Assembly: GCA_031763025.1 (NCBI GenBank) | Contig: JASSKH010000019.1 | Coordinates: 8,162,250 to 8,226,249, forward strand | From: Macrocystis pyrifera | Taxonomy: Eukaryota > Sar > Phaeophyceae > Laminariales > Laminariaceae | Length of the DNA: 64,000 nt | Reading direction: 5' to 3' | Shown here: positions 55,190 through 64,000 of the stretch, in pieces | How positions within the stretch are numbered: position 1 is the stretch's first letter | How the letters are laid out: every line of letters begins with the position of its first letter | Translations under genes and position numbers: made by a program | The notes under the pieces: generated by a model | What the model was told of the DNA's origin: nothing | Databases searched by the model: none | What the model saw: the letters and a program-made list of their open reading frames with translations, nothing else

Positions 55190-55500
55190 GGGCCGGATGC
55201 GCGGGTCGACTCCGCGGATCGAGAGAAACGGTCTCGTGGATTGAGGTGACTCGACCCGCGACATGACCCGTCAATCGGAATCTGGCGGGTCGGGTCCGGT
55301 CAGGGGGTATTCAAAATCTCACGGGTCAGCTTGGGTCGGATCCAAGAGGGCTCTAAATATTGCGGGCCGGGTCGGGTCGGGTCGGGTCGGTCAGGGTCTC
55401 AAATCTCACGGGTTAGGTCAGGAGGCTTCCAGAATGTCGCGGATCGGCTGACTCGACTCGACCCGACCTGGCCCGTGAGGTTTGACGTGACCCGCGAATG
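55190..55500. repeat. (GGGTC)n degenerate array
   Basis: The same pentamer and spacers (CAAAATCTCACGGGTCA) as at 54640-54930. The last part turns to GACCC on the plus strand near 55455. Confidence 0.8.
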
Positions 55501-55828
55501 GCCTTGGTATTTTCGCTGCAGTGGTGCTGCTGTGTAAGATCTGAAGGAAACACGTCCTGCCTACGACAGTTAGTGCTACTGCAAGCAACAGGATTTTCCG
55601 CTCCTGTGTTAATATGCTGTGTTTATATTTTTACACCACTGTCTCTCAATATAAGGACATTTTGTGTGCTATTATTCATTCCGAAAGTTCCTTGTGTTTG
55701 TGAACAGAGTGGTAGCAGAGAGAGACTTACGTAAAAGCTTCGGCGCGTCATACAGAGCTAGGAATAGCGCCTACGTGGCATTTTTTCTTCTGAAACTCAC
55801 GTCAGGAACTCTACACTATTATTAGTAC

Positions 55829-55862
55829 TGTAGTATATATATATATATATATATTATATATA
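55829..55862. repeat. (AT)n microsatellite
   Basis: An interrupted TATATA run. Confidence 0.85.
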
Positions 55863-56420
55863 TCCCCCAAAAAATGATTTTTGAGAAAAATGGGCGCTTA
55901 GCCGATCTCTTATGGCAAAAAACCGGTTTTGGTTTCTGGAAATCGAGGTTTAAACAGCGCTTTCGCGGGCGTGTTTGACCAGGGAAACGGGCGAATCGGG
56001 CCCGCTTCTCCTGAAGTCCCACCAGCCATTTTGCGAAAGGCATGCAACGCCATTTGCCGTTTCTTCAGGATACGTAGCAGTTTGAAAAATTGTCGATAAA
56101 CTCCAGTTTCCTCTATTCAGTTTCGGACGCAACTTATCTGAAAAAGAGGCCAATTTTTCTGCTGAAACGTCGACATATATCTGGAAATGACTTTTTGTTT
56201 TTTTTTGTCTGAAAATGACAAAATCGTAAAAATTTCGAACGACACCCCTGGATAAAAGAAAAACGGGTCTAGATACCTCTCCCCAAAATACTGCAAGTAT
56301 TCTGAGAAGAGCGAGCCTGATTCGGTCGGACTCCGGGTCTAGAATACGTGAAAGCACGTATAAAACACAGTTTCGGGTACGTTTTTCGGTTTTCTAAACC
56401 CTCCCATAAGAGATGGCATC
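55863..56420. other. No gene assigned
   Basis: A 135-codon minus frame (56357-55950) shows no recognisable domain. The sequence has many AAAAT/GATTTT stretches similar in style to 21700-21900. Confidence 0.3.
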
Positions 56421-56424
56421 AACC

Positions 56425-56516
56425 CTTTCAGGACTGCAGTCCCGTTTTGGGGACAACACGCTCCGAAATAGGCTGGTTTGTCCCCAATACGAGACTGCAG
56501 TTCTCACAACGGGTTA
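56425..56516. mobile_element. GGACTGCAGTCCCG-family palindromic element
   Basis: AACCCTTTCAGGACTGCAGT at the left and AGACTGCAGTTCTCACAACG..GGTT at the right. The interior GGCTGGTTTGTCCCCAATAC fits the family. Confidence 0.7.
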
Positions 56517-56612
56517 ACCTCGGCCTTGCAGAAGCAAAACCCTCTTTTGGGGCTTCAGAGGGGAAACATCGAAAAATACGTAGGAAAAAAAAAGTAAATT
56601 ACAGCAACGGTC

Positions 56613-56757
56613 GGAAAGTCATTCCGTGGGTGGGGAATGATTCTGCAACATGGTTGTCCGAGTTACGATGATTGGAAGGAGTCGTACGGCACGAGGCGCG
56701 ACGTGGTGGTCGTTCACCTCGTGGAACTGCTTGCTGCTGGGCGCTGACGCTTCTGGT
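56613..56757 (+). repeat. Dispersed repeat, pair member of 116-275
   Basis: It shares GGGGAATGATTCTGCAACA, TTGTCCGAGTTACGATG and TGGGCGCTGACGCTTCTG with the copy at the left edge of the window. Confidence 0.55.
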
Positions 56758-57239
56758 AGACGCTTGACAACACCAAAGTTAGCGTTGTTTCGATCGCAAG
56801 ACATCTCGCCGTCCCTAAAGGAGTTGTAACCTCGGCCTATACGTATTTCGTGCAGGAATTATACTGTTCGAACTCGTATAACATTCACCGTTATTTCCCT
56901 ATAAATATGGATCGTTCGTGTTGAATATTAGTATATAAGTGGCACCTATATTTCGGGACGGAGTGGTGGTTTACAACAATGCATGGGATCGGCGATGTCG
57001 GGTGCTCTGTCTGCCACCATGTGTATCGCAGCACGCTGTCTGTCGATCCTCTGCGGTCTCCCAACTGCTGTCGGTCCGAGACGATGAAAATATCGCAAAT
57101 GCAGTATCGTACGTACTCGTAAGAGACTATCGACTACCGGAAACAGCGTTGACTTCGCTTAGGGGTACGATCGTTTCTGGGCGGTCGTTTTCTGTCAAGC
57201 ACGGAAAAAGGGTGCTCATATATCAAGTCTAACCTTTTT

Positions 57240-57350
57240 CTTTTTCGCGGAAGGCTCTCTATCTCGACCAGGTCTTTCGGAAAACCCCTCGTTCATCGGT
57301 ATTACACTAACCTTAACCTTCCCGTTCTTGAAAAAAAGTCGAGCGTTAAA
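57240..57350 (+). repeat. Dispersed repeat, pair member of 59125-59245
   Basis: GGAAGGCTCTCTATCTCGAC..CTAACCTTAACCTTCCCGTT..CGAGCGTTAAAAAACGAT occurs again, diverged, at 59125-59245 inside the CK2-beta intron. Confidence 0.55.
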
Positions 57351-57354
57351 AAAC

Positions 57355-58650
57355 GATAGCACTCTCGGTGCGAACGATGTACGCTGTTTGCTGTAGACAG
57401 CAGCAGGAAGGAGTACGTACGCTTACCTCTACACTATATTGTTTGTAGGGCGTGTTTTTTTTTTTTTTTTCGCACGTTTGCAAGTTCTTCCCCCCGGCGG
57501 CTGCGGGTCTTTTCTCGCGCGTTCGGCTGCGGGGCACGCAGGGACGGGGGGACGCCGATGCATTACGCAGCACGCCTGGGTCCCGGCCGAGCTCCGTGGC
57601 GTGTGCTCTGGGTATCCCAAGTCGCGCTGGTAGAGTATTGCCTTGGTGATTGCGTTCCACCTCTCCGAGCAGCGCATGGCGATGGAAACCCCATGATTTT
57701 AGCCTCTTGTTTTTTTCGCTCGTGCTTCACTATTAATAGCTGTTGTATGGATGTCTGCATCACACTTGCCCTCCTTAATGATAAAGTCAACTCAGCGTGT
57801 TGTATTTTATGGGTTCAGTAGTATTGTACTAATAATACGTATTGTACTACGAAAGGCTCAATCTTATCGGATAGCTTTTTTTCCAGAATTTCCAAAGTTT
57901 GGAAATAAATGGAGATTTATATCAAGATACGGAGGCGTTTTGTCACCATTCGTGAACTTCTCCAGAAGCAAAAAAAATCAGGGGAGCTTAATTTCACATA
58001 CTCGGAAAAAAAAATCAGGAAAATCTGCAAGTTTATAAAATGCGCGAAAAAAATATGGAAATTATGGAAAAAAAGCTCTCCGAAAAGAATGACCCAAGTA
58101 TGTTATGTTTTTGCTCAGAATGACCCAAGTATGTTATGTTTTTGCTGGTCTGGTGGTACGTGTAATTCAGACCTACCTGTTGGTGTGTGGTTTAGTTTGC
58201 TCGTGCGCTCTTTCGTTGTCGGGAGGTTTTTTTTCTGCTCAATTCTGTTTTTTCTTTCCGCTGTTATGTTTTGCTGTAACTGCTGCTGCTCTTGTTGTTG
58301 TTTTCGTGGAGTTCCTATTTGCGTTCTCGGTGTTGTTCTGGTCATGTCGTTGCTGTTGGTGCTGTCGTTGTTCACTTTTATCTGATACATGGTTGCTGTT
58401 TTTGTGTTGTCCACGTGCCGCCCTTTTTCTGTTTTTGTGTTGTCCACGTGCCGCCCTTTTTCCATGCGTTGTTTTCTGTCTGGTTGTTTTCTGGTGGGCA
58501 TTGTTGCTGTTTGTTGCGTTGCACGCGTCTCACCAATCTATAAGTGTGGATGGTGCGTTGTTCATGTGTCAGTGGTGTTTGTGTTGCGCCGTTTGCTGCT
58601 TGTTGCTACGACGTGCTGACTATTATATAGTGGGCAAATGGCGCATGTGC
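57355..58650. other. No gene assigned; first CK2-beta exons may lie here
   Basis: A GC-rich island (57480-57660) is open on both strands but has no recognised domain. 58140-58650 is T-rich and intron-like, with a duplicated TGTTTTTGTGTTGTCCACGT..CCC block. I could not find the expected SWxxWFC-type first exon of CK2-beta. Confidence 0.3.
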
Positions 58651-58817
58651 TGATCATTTGTCCATGAGTTCGACGTGCTGTTCATGGCTTGCGTGTTTTT
58701 GTTTTTGTTGCTATCTTGTGCTTCTGTCCTTGCTCCCTGTGTTGTGTGTTCCTGCTCTTGTTGTTCGTTTTGATGTTGACGCGTTGCTGTGCTTTTTTAT
58801 TTGTTCTTGGTGGGCAG

Positions 58818-58952
58818 GGAGGCACGAACGCGGCGCAGTGATGCTATGTGAGGTCGACAGAAGCTATATAGAGGACGGGTTCAATCTATACGGGCTGAGG
58901 CATCACTTTGCTAACTTCCAGGGATGCCTCGACATTATTCTCGACCGCACCG
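58818..58952 (+). CDS. CK2-beta exon A (CEVD motif)
   Basis: Acceptor GTGGGCAG and donor ACCG|GTGAGG. If the donor were skipped the frame would end within a few codons (TGEDWK then stop), so splicing here is needed to reach exon B. Confidence 0.9.
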
Positions 58953-60634
58953 GTGAGGATTGGAAATAATCGTGAAGTTTGTTTGTAGCTTCGAAAATCA
59001 TAAAAATGAAATGTATTTCTGAGTACTGTAAAAGAACGTTGAGCTGGGTGCGATCGTTTTCCAGCGCTCTTTCTCCCCTCATAAGCGGTGAAGGTGCAAA
59101 AATCGTGCCAGGTACGTTCTATTTCCGGAAGGCTCTCTCTCTCTCTCTTTCTAGACCACGCTTTCCAGAAACGCCTTTGTTCGGTGTTGGCAACCTAACC
59201 TTCCCGTTCTTTTAAAAATATCGAACGCTGAAAAAACGATCCCGCGCCCCTGTGCAACCTTAACGCGCTTGAAACTGTTTGGGACGGACGTGGCACGGTT
59301 ACACGCGGCCATAGGGGGTCTGGTGACGCTCGGGAGAGCCTTCGTTCGTCGGGGCATACTAAAATAGACATACTACTGATTGTAATTATGAATTGCCATT
59401 TGGACACCGCCACCAACCACCATCACTACTTCACAAACGTAAATTTATTAGAAAAAAACGGTACCCATTGTGTAAAATGCTCATGTTCTTGAGTGATGCC
59501 CATGATCATGTCCATGCTCATGGCCTTGCTGCTCGTGTTTTTATGCTCGTGATGCGCGGTGTCCGTGCTTGCGCTCACGGTGATTCTGCTCGTGTTCGTG
59601 CCCACGCTCTATTTGTAGGCTTCATGCTGAAGGTCATACCGCTCAATCTCACGCCCGTGCTGCTTGCGCTCATGAGTTTGCTGCTCATGCTCATTCTGCT
59701 ACTTCGGATGCTGCTCATTCTCGCACTTGTAGTTGATGCGGCTGATTTTCATGGTGCTGGCACTGCTACTGCTGATGTCCACGCCTTTGACGTAGTGCTA
59801 GTGCTGATGTCTATGCTGGTATTGCCGGTGCTGATGCCCACACCGCCGATGCTGATGCTTATGTCGACGTTCTCGCTGCGTATATATGCATGATGGTATG
59901 ATAGTGTTTTATACACTGATTATGCCCGTCCTTCGGATGTTGATGCTTATGCACGCGCTGTTACTAACGTTGCTATTGCTCGTCCTCATACTGATGATTT
60001 CCATGCTGCTGATGCTGATGTCCATTCTGCTGGTGCCCCAGCTTGTTTCACCCATGGTGATGTTCATGCTGCTGGTGCTCCTTGCTATCGCTGAATGCTC
60101 TGGCGTCAATTTTCCTGATGCTGCTACCCATGCCTACGATCCCCAAGCTGGTGTCTCATTACGCTAATACTGGTGCTTGTGGCACTCATGACGGTGTATC
60201 TGTTCTGCTGATGCTTTTGCTGATGTCTGTTCTGCTGATGCTTTGTAGCGGATGTGCACGCTGCTGCTCATCCTTCGAGGGGAGTGTACCACTTACTCGG
60301 CACGATGGTTGAGGGTCATTTTGTAGCCAAGTACGCCCAGGCCTACCTACTACCAGACCCAGTCAACCATTGGTTGGCATAACTTATGGCGACCTCTGTC
60401 TACGGTCGTAGCGCACCCTGTCCTTCGGAACATGTGCCGAATTCTACTGCATGCCTTGTGTTCCCCCGTGCTAACGTCCATCCTGCTCATGCTGCTCATG
60501 CTGCTCATGCTGGCGTTCTGTCTACTGCAGTCGCCGATGAGCCTCAAGACCCAGTGGTGGCGCAATCGGCATTCATGCTGTACGGCATGATACACGCCCG
60601 CTTCATCGTCACCGCTAGGGGCCTCGAAGCCATG
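58818..60634 (+). CDS. Casein kinase 2 regulatory (beta) subunit, partial
   Basis: Two exons, 58818-58952 and 60531-60634, join as ACCG|TCGCC in phase 1. The first encodes MLCEVDRSYIEDGFNLYGL and FQGCLDIILDRT, matching the start of the conserved CK2-beta domain (CEVD-x2-YI-x-D-x-FNL-x-GL). The second encodes QSAFMLYGMIHARFIVTARG and LEAM, the signature helices before the zinc-binding region. CK2-beta dimerises and binds two catalytic CK2 subunits, setting substrate choice. The gene is partial: the N-terminal exon and the zinc-finger and C-terminal exons are not in the window. The second exon ends at the donor ATG|GTCAGT in phase 0, and its continuation should lie beyond 64000 or be lost. The acidic linker seen in animals is short here. 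Confidence 0.9.
58953..60530. repeat. CK2-beta intron with GATGCTCATGCTGCT-type array
   Basis: From about 59480 to 60530 the intron is mostly degenerate 6-12-base units such as GCTCATGCTGCT, GATGCTGATGTC and CATGCTGCTGGTG. The end of the intron is TCTGTCTACTGCAG. Confidence 0.65.
59125..59245 (+). repeat. Dispersed repeat, pair member of 57240-57350
   Basis: Shares GGAAGGCTCTCTCTCTCTCT, CAACCTAACCTTCCCGTTCT and ATCGAACGCTGAAAAAACGA with the earlier copy. Confidence 0.55.
60531..60634 (+). CDS. CK2-beta exon B (YGMIHARF motif)
   Basis: 34 codons plus two bases, encoding ADEPQDPVVAQSAF and LYGMIHARFIVTARGLEAM. Its last 60 bases and the first ~12 intron bases (GTCAGTCACTGG) are the parent of the decayed copies downstream. 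Confidence 0.9.
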
Positions 60635-60776
60635 GTCAGTCACTGGGATTGCACCGCGGGATTTTTTTTTTGTTTTTAGTTTTTTTTTTTTTCTCGTTCT
60701 TCCCGTTCATCCGCCTCTGCCCTTCTTTTCTGTCTCCCTCCTTGTCGTGACTCAGGTGCGGGGTCACATAGCAGGC

Positions 60777-60778
<2 letters not shown>

Positions 60779-60869
<91 letters not shown>
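60779..60869. repeat. Poly-C tract, 91 bases
   Basis: The longest homopolymer in the window, about 145 bases after CK2-beta exon B, within its presumed next intron. Confidence 0.9.
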
Positions 60870-61058
60870 ACCCACCCCTTCCCACCACCGTTTGTGCCTA
60901 CGTTTTCATCGCGAGCGTGCTTCAACCGTTTCTCCCCCTCTTTAGACTCGCGTCGAATTTCGCCCGCCCACGCTACGCGCTCTCGGCAGTTGATTCTTTT
61001 TTATTATTATTTTGGAAAATAAATATGTGGTATGGTACGGCGTGGTATTGTATTGTGT

Positions 61059-61150
61059 GTTCATGCTGTAGGGTATGATACACGCGCGTTTCATCGTCGC
61101 CGCTAGAGGCCTCGAAGCCATGGTCGATCACTGGAATACCGCAGGATATG
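61059..61150 (+). pseudogene. Decayed copy 1 of CK2-beta exon B
   Basis: TTCATGCTGTAGGGTATGAT, ACACGCGCGTTTCATCGTCG and CTCGAAGCCATGGTCGATCA match exon B and its first intron bases. A TAG replaces the Tyr codon of LYGM. No acceptor precedes it. Confidence 0.85.
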
Positions 61151-61331
61151 GTGATAATATATGCCAGGTATACTGCCGTGCTACACCCCTGCGGAACATG
61201 CCAAGGGGAGTGGCCAAGGAACCATTTAATTGAAAACCGTACAGCATGCAGATGATACAGCAATATTACGACTTTATGAAATATCTGATTATTGCTGTTC
61301 TGTACATGTACCTTAAGACATGACAACTAGA

Positions 61332-61390
61332 CCCTTTTAGAACTTCAACTGCGTTTTTTGGGGACAAAACGTACATGGAAATAGTGTGGA
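61332..61390. mobile_element. GGACTGCAGTCCCG-family fragment
   Basis: CCCTTTTAGAACTTCAACTG and TTTTTTGGGGACAAAACGTA match the left arm; the right arm is missing. Confidence 0.45.
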
Positions 61391-61399
61391 ACTCCGTTA

Positions 61400-63030
61400 C
61401 TATTGACTGAATCGTTTTTTCAGATTTTCTTGATTCCGCCAACCATTGTGCCTGGTATCATGTTTGTCAGTATGCAAAAGTAGTATCTATGTTGTGCCGT
61501 TCCGCCCACGGCGAAGATGGCCTCTCCTGCACAAACCCGAGGACTGCCGCCCAAAAAAATGTGTTGAAAGCTCTCCACGCGTGACGCATGGAACACAACA
61601 GTACAGAGTAGCGGGATAATATATACAGGAATAGGAAAGGATGCACCGAAGAAGGGGCTGGAACTCTCGAGCACACGCGGCTGCCCACGAAAATCGCACT
61701 GCAGCAGCAGCAGCAGCAGCAGCAGCGTTATTGTGCCTGTGGCAGCATGCATGTATCGCACAACAGCAGAGACCCCCAGCGCTGCAGATGGCACGGTCCA
61801 ATAAAAAAACAACTACAGAGTACGTAGGAAGCCAAGCGCGGACATGCTACCGCACACGCGCGTGGTGTTGCTTCCTGCTCTGATGGCGGGCGGCAGGCTT
61901 GTATAGCGTTATACTGTGTTATACTGTAGCCAGCTGGCTGCAGCACGTACCCCGTGCTGCTGCTCGTATGCCGTTTGTTGTCTGGTGTCTGGGCTATGTA
62001 AAAAAATACAACAATAAAAGTTGGAGAAAAACGTTAAAAAAAATACATGATGTCTGCTAGGATTGAACTCGCGCCTTCAAGTCCGAAACCGGCCATCGCA
62101 ACCATTTTCAATTTTTACGAAAGATCCATGTTATTATTTTTGGCGGCGCGCGACACACTGGGCGCACATGCACAGCACAGCAGAAGAGAGAGAGGTGGGG
62201 ATGGCGGATGACGGATCGCGGCCTCCGATAAAGCAACCAGCCACAGCGGTACACCGCACGCGCGTGGTGTTTCTGACCGCTGCTTAGCCTGTTAGGCGGG
62301 GTTGTAACGTTTTTTTTTTGTGTTCTCTGCATTGTATTTACTGCTTGCCGTAGATGTCTGGTGTGTGCTCGGGGCAAGAAACACAAAACATCGGAAATAG
62401 AAGGGCCATTGGAGTATTAGTATGCAATGCAAATGGTGCTTACATTTCCGTGCAGAACTATTAATAGCGTGGGTCTGTCACACACGAGGCAGCAAAGATA
62501 GGTAGACGGTGGATTACGGACCGCAGGCTCCGATAACACACAACTAGTCACAGCAGTACAGCGCGGATGGGTTTGTCACACACGCACGGTGCTGCCTGCT
62601 GATGCTTACGGGCGGCAGCGTTGTGACGTTGTGCTCTGTACCTGTTGTCTGTTGTCTGTTGTCTGTTGTCTGTTGTCTACCTGGTACATACATGCCTGGG
62701 CTGTGTGCTCGTGAAAGGGCAAAAAGCTGATGACATTTTACCGACACGTACGTACAAAATATGGCCTCTTGTACTGAAACCAGGGAAATCGTCGTATCCA
62801 CTCCCGCTGAAATTTTTTTTGAGGGCTTGCCACGCGCTCCGAAAGGCACGGATCGCGCCCGGACTTCGACCAATGTATCCGGACGAGCTTCCGGTGTCCA
62901 CTACTTGGCGTTTTGCCAAAAGTGCTCGTACGAAGAGATATATTTGAAAAAGTACGAAAAAATCACAAACTTGACTCTTATATTTTATGGTATACCAGGT
63001 AGTACAGTAGTCTGGCATGGTGTGGTGTGA
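61400..63030. other. No gene assigned
   Basis: Contains a CAG microsatellite (61701-61723), a TTGTCTG tandem repeat (62645-62680) and a tRNA-like fragment (62045-62110). Short frames on both strands show no domain. Confidence 0.3.
62045..62110 (-). other. tRNA-like remnant with A- and B-box-like motifs
   Basis: On the minus strand GATGGCCGGTTTCGGACTTG is followed by AAGGCGCGAGTTCAATCC and TAGCAGACA. GAGTTCAATCC fits the Pol III B box (GGTTCGANTCC). A T8-like run follows after about 10 bases, as in Pol III terminators. The acceptor stem does not pair, so this is at best a decayed tRNA or SINE head. Confidence 0.35.
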
Positions 63031-63031
63031 T

Positions 63032-63146
63032 ACATTATTACGGGGGACCACATAGTAAATAGGACCTACGGCACACACAAAAAACTATATATTTACGCAT
63101 TTTTACTCACAATATTTGGTCCTATTTACTATGGTCCCCTGTAATT
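63032..63146. mobile_element. TA-flanked palindromic MITE, copy 9
   Basis: TTACGGGGGACCACATAGTA at the left and CTATGGTCCCCTGTAA at the right, one of the best-kept copies. It sits immediately before exon B copy 2. Confidence 0.8.
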
Positions 63147-63148
63147 TG

Positions 63149-63225
63149 TTCATGATGTACGGCATGATACATGCGTCGTCACCACTAGGGCCCTCGAAGC
63201 CACGGTATGTCACTGGGGTACCACA
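63149..63225 (+). pseudogene. Decayed copy 2 of CK2-beta exon B
   Basis: TTCATGATGTACGGCATGAT, ACTAGGGCCCTCGAAGCCAC and GGTATGTCACTGGGG. A deletion removes the ARF codons and shifts the frame. Confidence 0.8.
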
Positions 63226-63330
63226 CGATGTGGTGTGGTTCCATAATGTGGTTGTCGTAATATACCTGGTATGGGATAGATATATTGTATGGTATGTACG
63301 TTATGGGATAATATGGTATGGTTTGGTATG

Positions 63331-63405
63331 TTCATGCAGCAAGGCATGATCCGCTAGGAGGCTCGAAGCTATGGCTGTAGGCACCGGGATACCGCGAATG
63401 TGGTG
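63331..63405 (+). pseudogene. Decayed copy 3 of CK2-beta exon B
   Basis: TTCATGCAGCAAGGCATGAT then CCGCTAGGAGGCTCGAAGCT, with the segment encoding HARFIVT deleted. Confidence 0.7.
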
Positions 63406-63516
63406 TGGTGTGATGTGATGAGATGTTTGTGGTACCATATGGTGTGGTGTCGCATGTTTTACGGTATAGTGTGTGCATGCGTTATGGCGCGGCATTTTGG
63501 TGTACGTACGCTGGAT

Positions 63517-63571
63517 ACTCACACGCTTCATCGTCACGGCTGGGGGCCTCGAGGCCATGGCCAGCCACTGT
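63517..63571 (+). pseudogene. Decayed copy 4 of CK2-beta exon B
   Basis: CACACGCTTCATCGTCACGG, CTGGGGGCCTCGAGGCCATG and GCCAGCCACTG. Only the second half of the exon is present, but it is well kept. Confidence 0.75.
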
Positions 63572-63684
63572 ATACGTCAGGATGTGGTTGTCGTGTGATG
63601 TGATTTGGTGTTGTGTTGGTGTGTGTACTACGGTATTTCGCCATAGTGTGCCATTTTATGGCATGGTATGGTACGGTTCGGCGT

Positions 63685-63782
63685 GCTCATACCCTTAAGG
63701 CATGATACACGCGCGCCTCATCGTCACCACTGCGAGATGCCTCGAGGCTTTGGCCAGTCGCTGGAATACCGCGCGATGCGGT
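63685..63782 (+). pseudogene. Decayed copy 5 of CK2-beta exon B
   Basis: CTCATACCCTTAAGGCATGA, TACACGCGCGCCTCATCGTC, CTCGAGGCTTTGGCCAGTCG and CTGGAATACCGCGCGATG. It shares the intron-derived tail with copies 1 and 6. Confidence 0.8.
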
Positions 63783-63828
63783 GTGAGTTGGTAGGATGTT
63801 TCATGGTATGCATGGTATGGTAATGTGT

Positions 63829-63880
63829 CGAAGCCGTGATCGGCCATGGTCAGTTGCAGAGATACCGCGCGATGTGGTGG
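63829..63880 (+). pseudogene. Decayed copy 6 of CK2-beta exon B
   Basis: GTCGAAGCCGTGATCGGCCA, TGGTCAGTTGCAGAGATACC and GCGCGATG: the last codons and the intron-derived tail only. Confidence 0.6.
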
Positions 63881-64000
63881 GATGTGGTGTGATGTGATCT
63901 GACGTATTGTGGTGTGCCGGGTACCTGGTATGATATGGATTGAAATGGTATGGTATGATCTGGTATGGTATGGTACGGTACTACCAGTTATAATATGGTG

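Larger units (their letters stand above)
63226..64000. repeat. Degenerate TGGTATGG array hosting exon copies
   Basis: TGGTATGG/TGTGGTGTGATG units fill the spaces between exon B copies 2 to 6 and reach the window edge. Confidence 0.7.

Noticed and set aside
58658..58817. MSSTCCSWLACFC as the first CK2-beta exon
   Set aside because: It looks superficially like the SWxxWFC start of CK2-beta, but the only nearby donor leaves phase 2 while exon A needs phase 1. The rest is T-rich intron-like sequence.

Overview
This looks like nuclear DNA of a brown alga (Phaeophyceae, Ectocarpus-like). Four things point there. An EsV-1-7 cysteine/histidine domain, characteristic of brown algae, is encoded near 13.7-15.6 kb. 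A plastid presequence with a heterokont-type A|F cleavage motif starts at 8288 on the minus strand. Introns are GT-AG and 0.05-3.5 kb long. The DNA between exons is crowded with trinucleotide arrays, MITEs and G/C homopolymers. I see no prokaryotic, organellar or CRISPR feature.

Genes I can support, all by hand-built exon models in which splice sites and reading phases agree: (1) minus strand 8288-2827, a five-exon, about 162-residue plastid-targeted protein of unknown function; (2) plus strand 9016-31838, a 13-exon, roughly 2,500-residue low-complexity nuclear-type protein carrying EsV-1-7 repeats, one PHD finger and three C-H-C-C zinc knuckles; (3) minus strand 47529-43845, a three-exon SpoU-family RNA 2'-O-methyltransferase of about 191 residues; (4) plus strand 58818 onward, two exons of the casein kinase 2 regulatory (beta) subunit, with the gene running out of the window. 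Genes 1 and 2 diverge from a shared region of about 0.7 kb. Weaker candidate exons lie at 36188-36457, 47798-48087 and 52719-53130, and one unexplained 276-codon frame at 39886-39056 on the minus strand.

Layout: 0-2.8 kb is repeats and a broken LINE-type reverse transcriptase tail. 2.8-8.3 kb is gene 1 with its transposon-filled introns. 9-31.8 kb is gene 2. 32-43.8 kb has few genes and many tandem or inverted repeats. 43.8-47.5 kb is the SpoU gene. 48-58 kb is repeats, including a transposase-like fragment. 58.8-64 kb is CK2-beta, followed by decayed copies of one of its exons.

Three patterns stand out. First, a mobile-element family has copies that sit directly against poly-G/poly-C tracts, some over 50 bases long. 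Second, exon fragments have been duplicated next to their parent gene and then decayed (CK2-beta, SpoU, PHD, EsV-1-7 exons). Third, nearly every frame change in gene 2 falls at or near a homopolymer run. No search or alignment program was used; family names rest on motif recognition.
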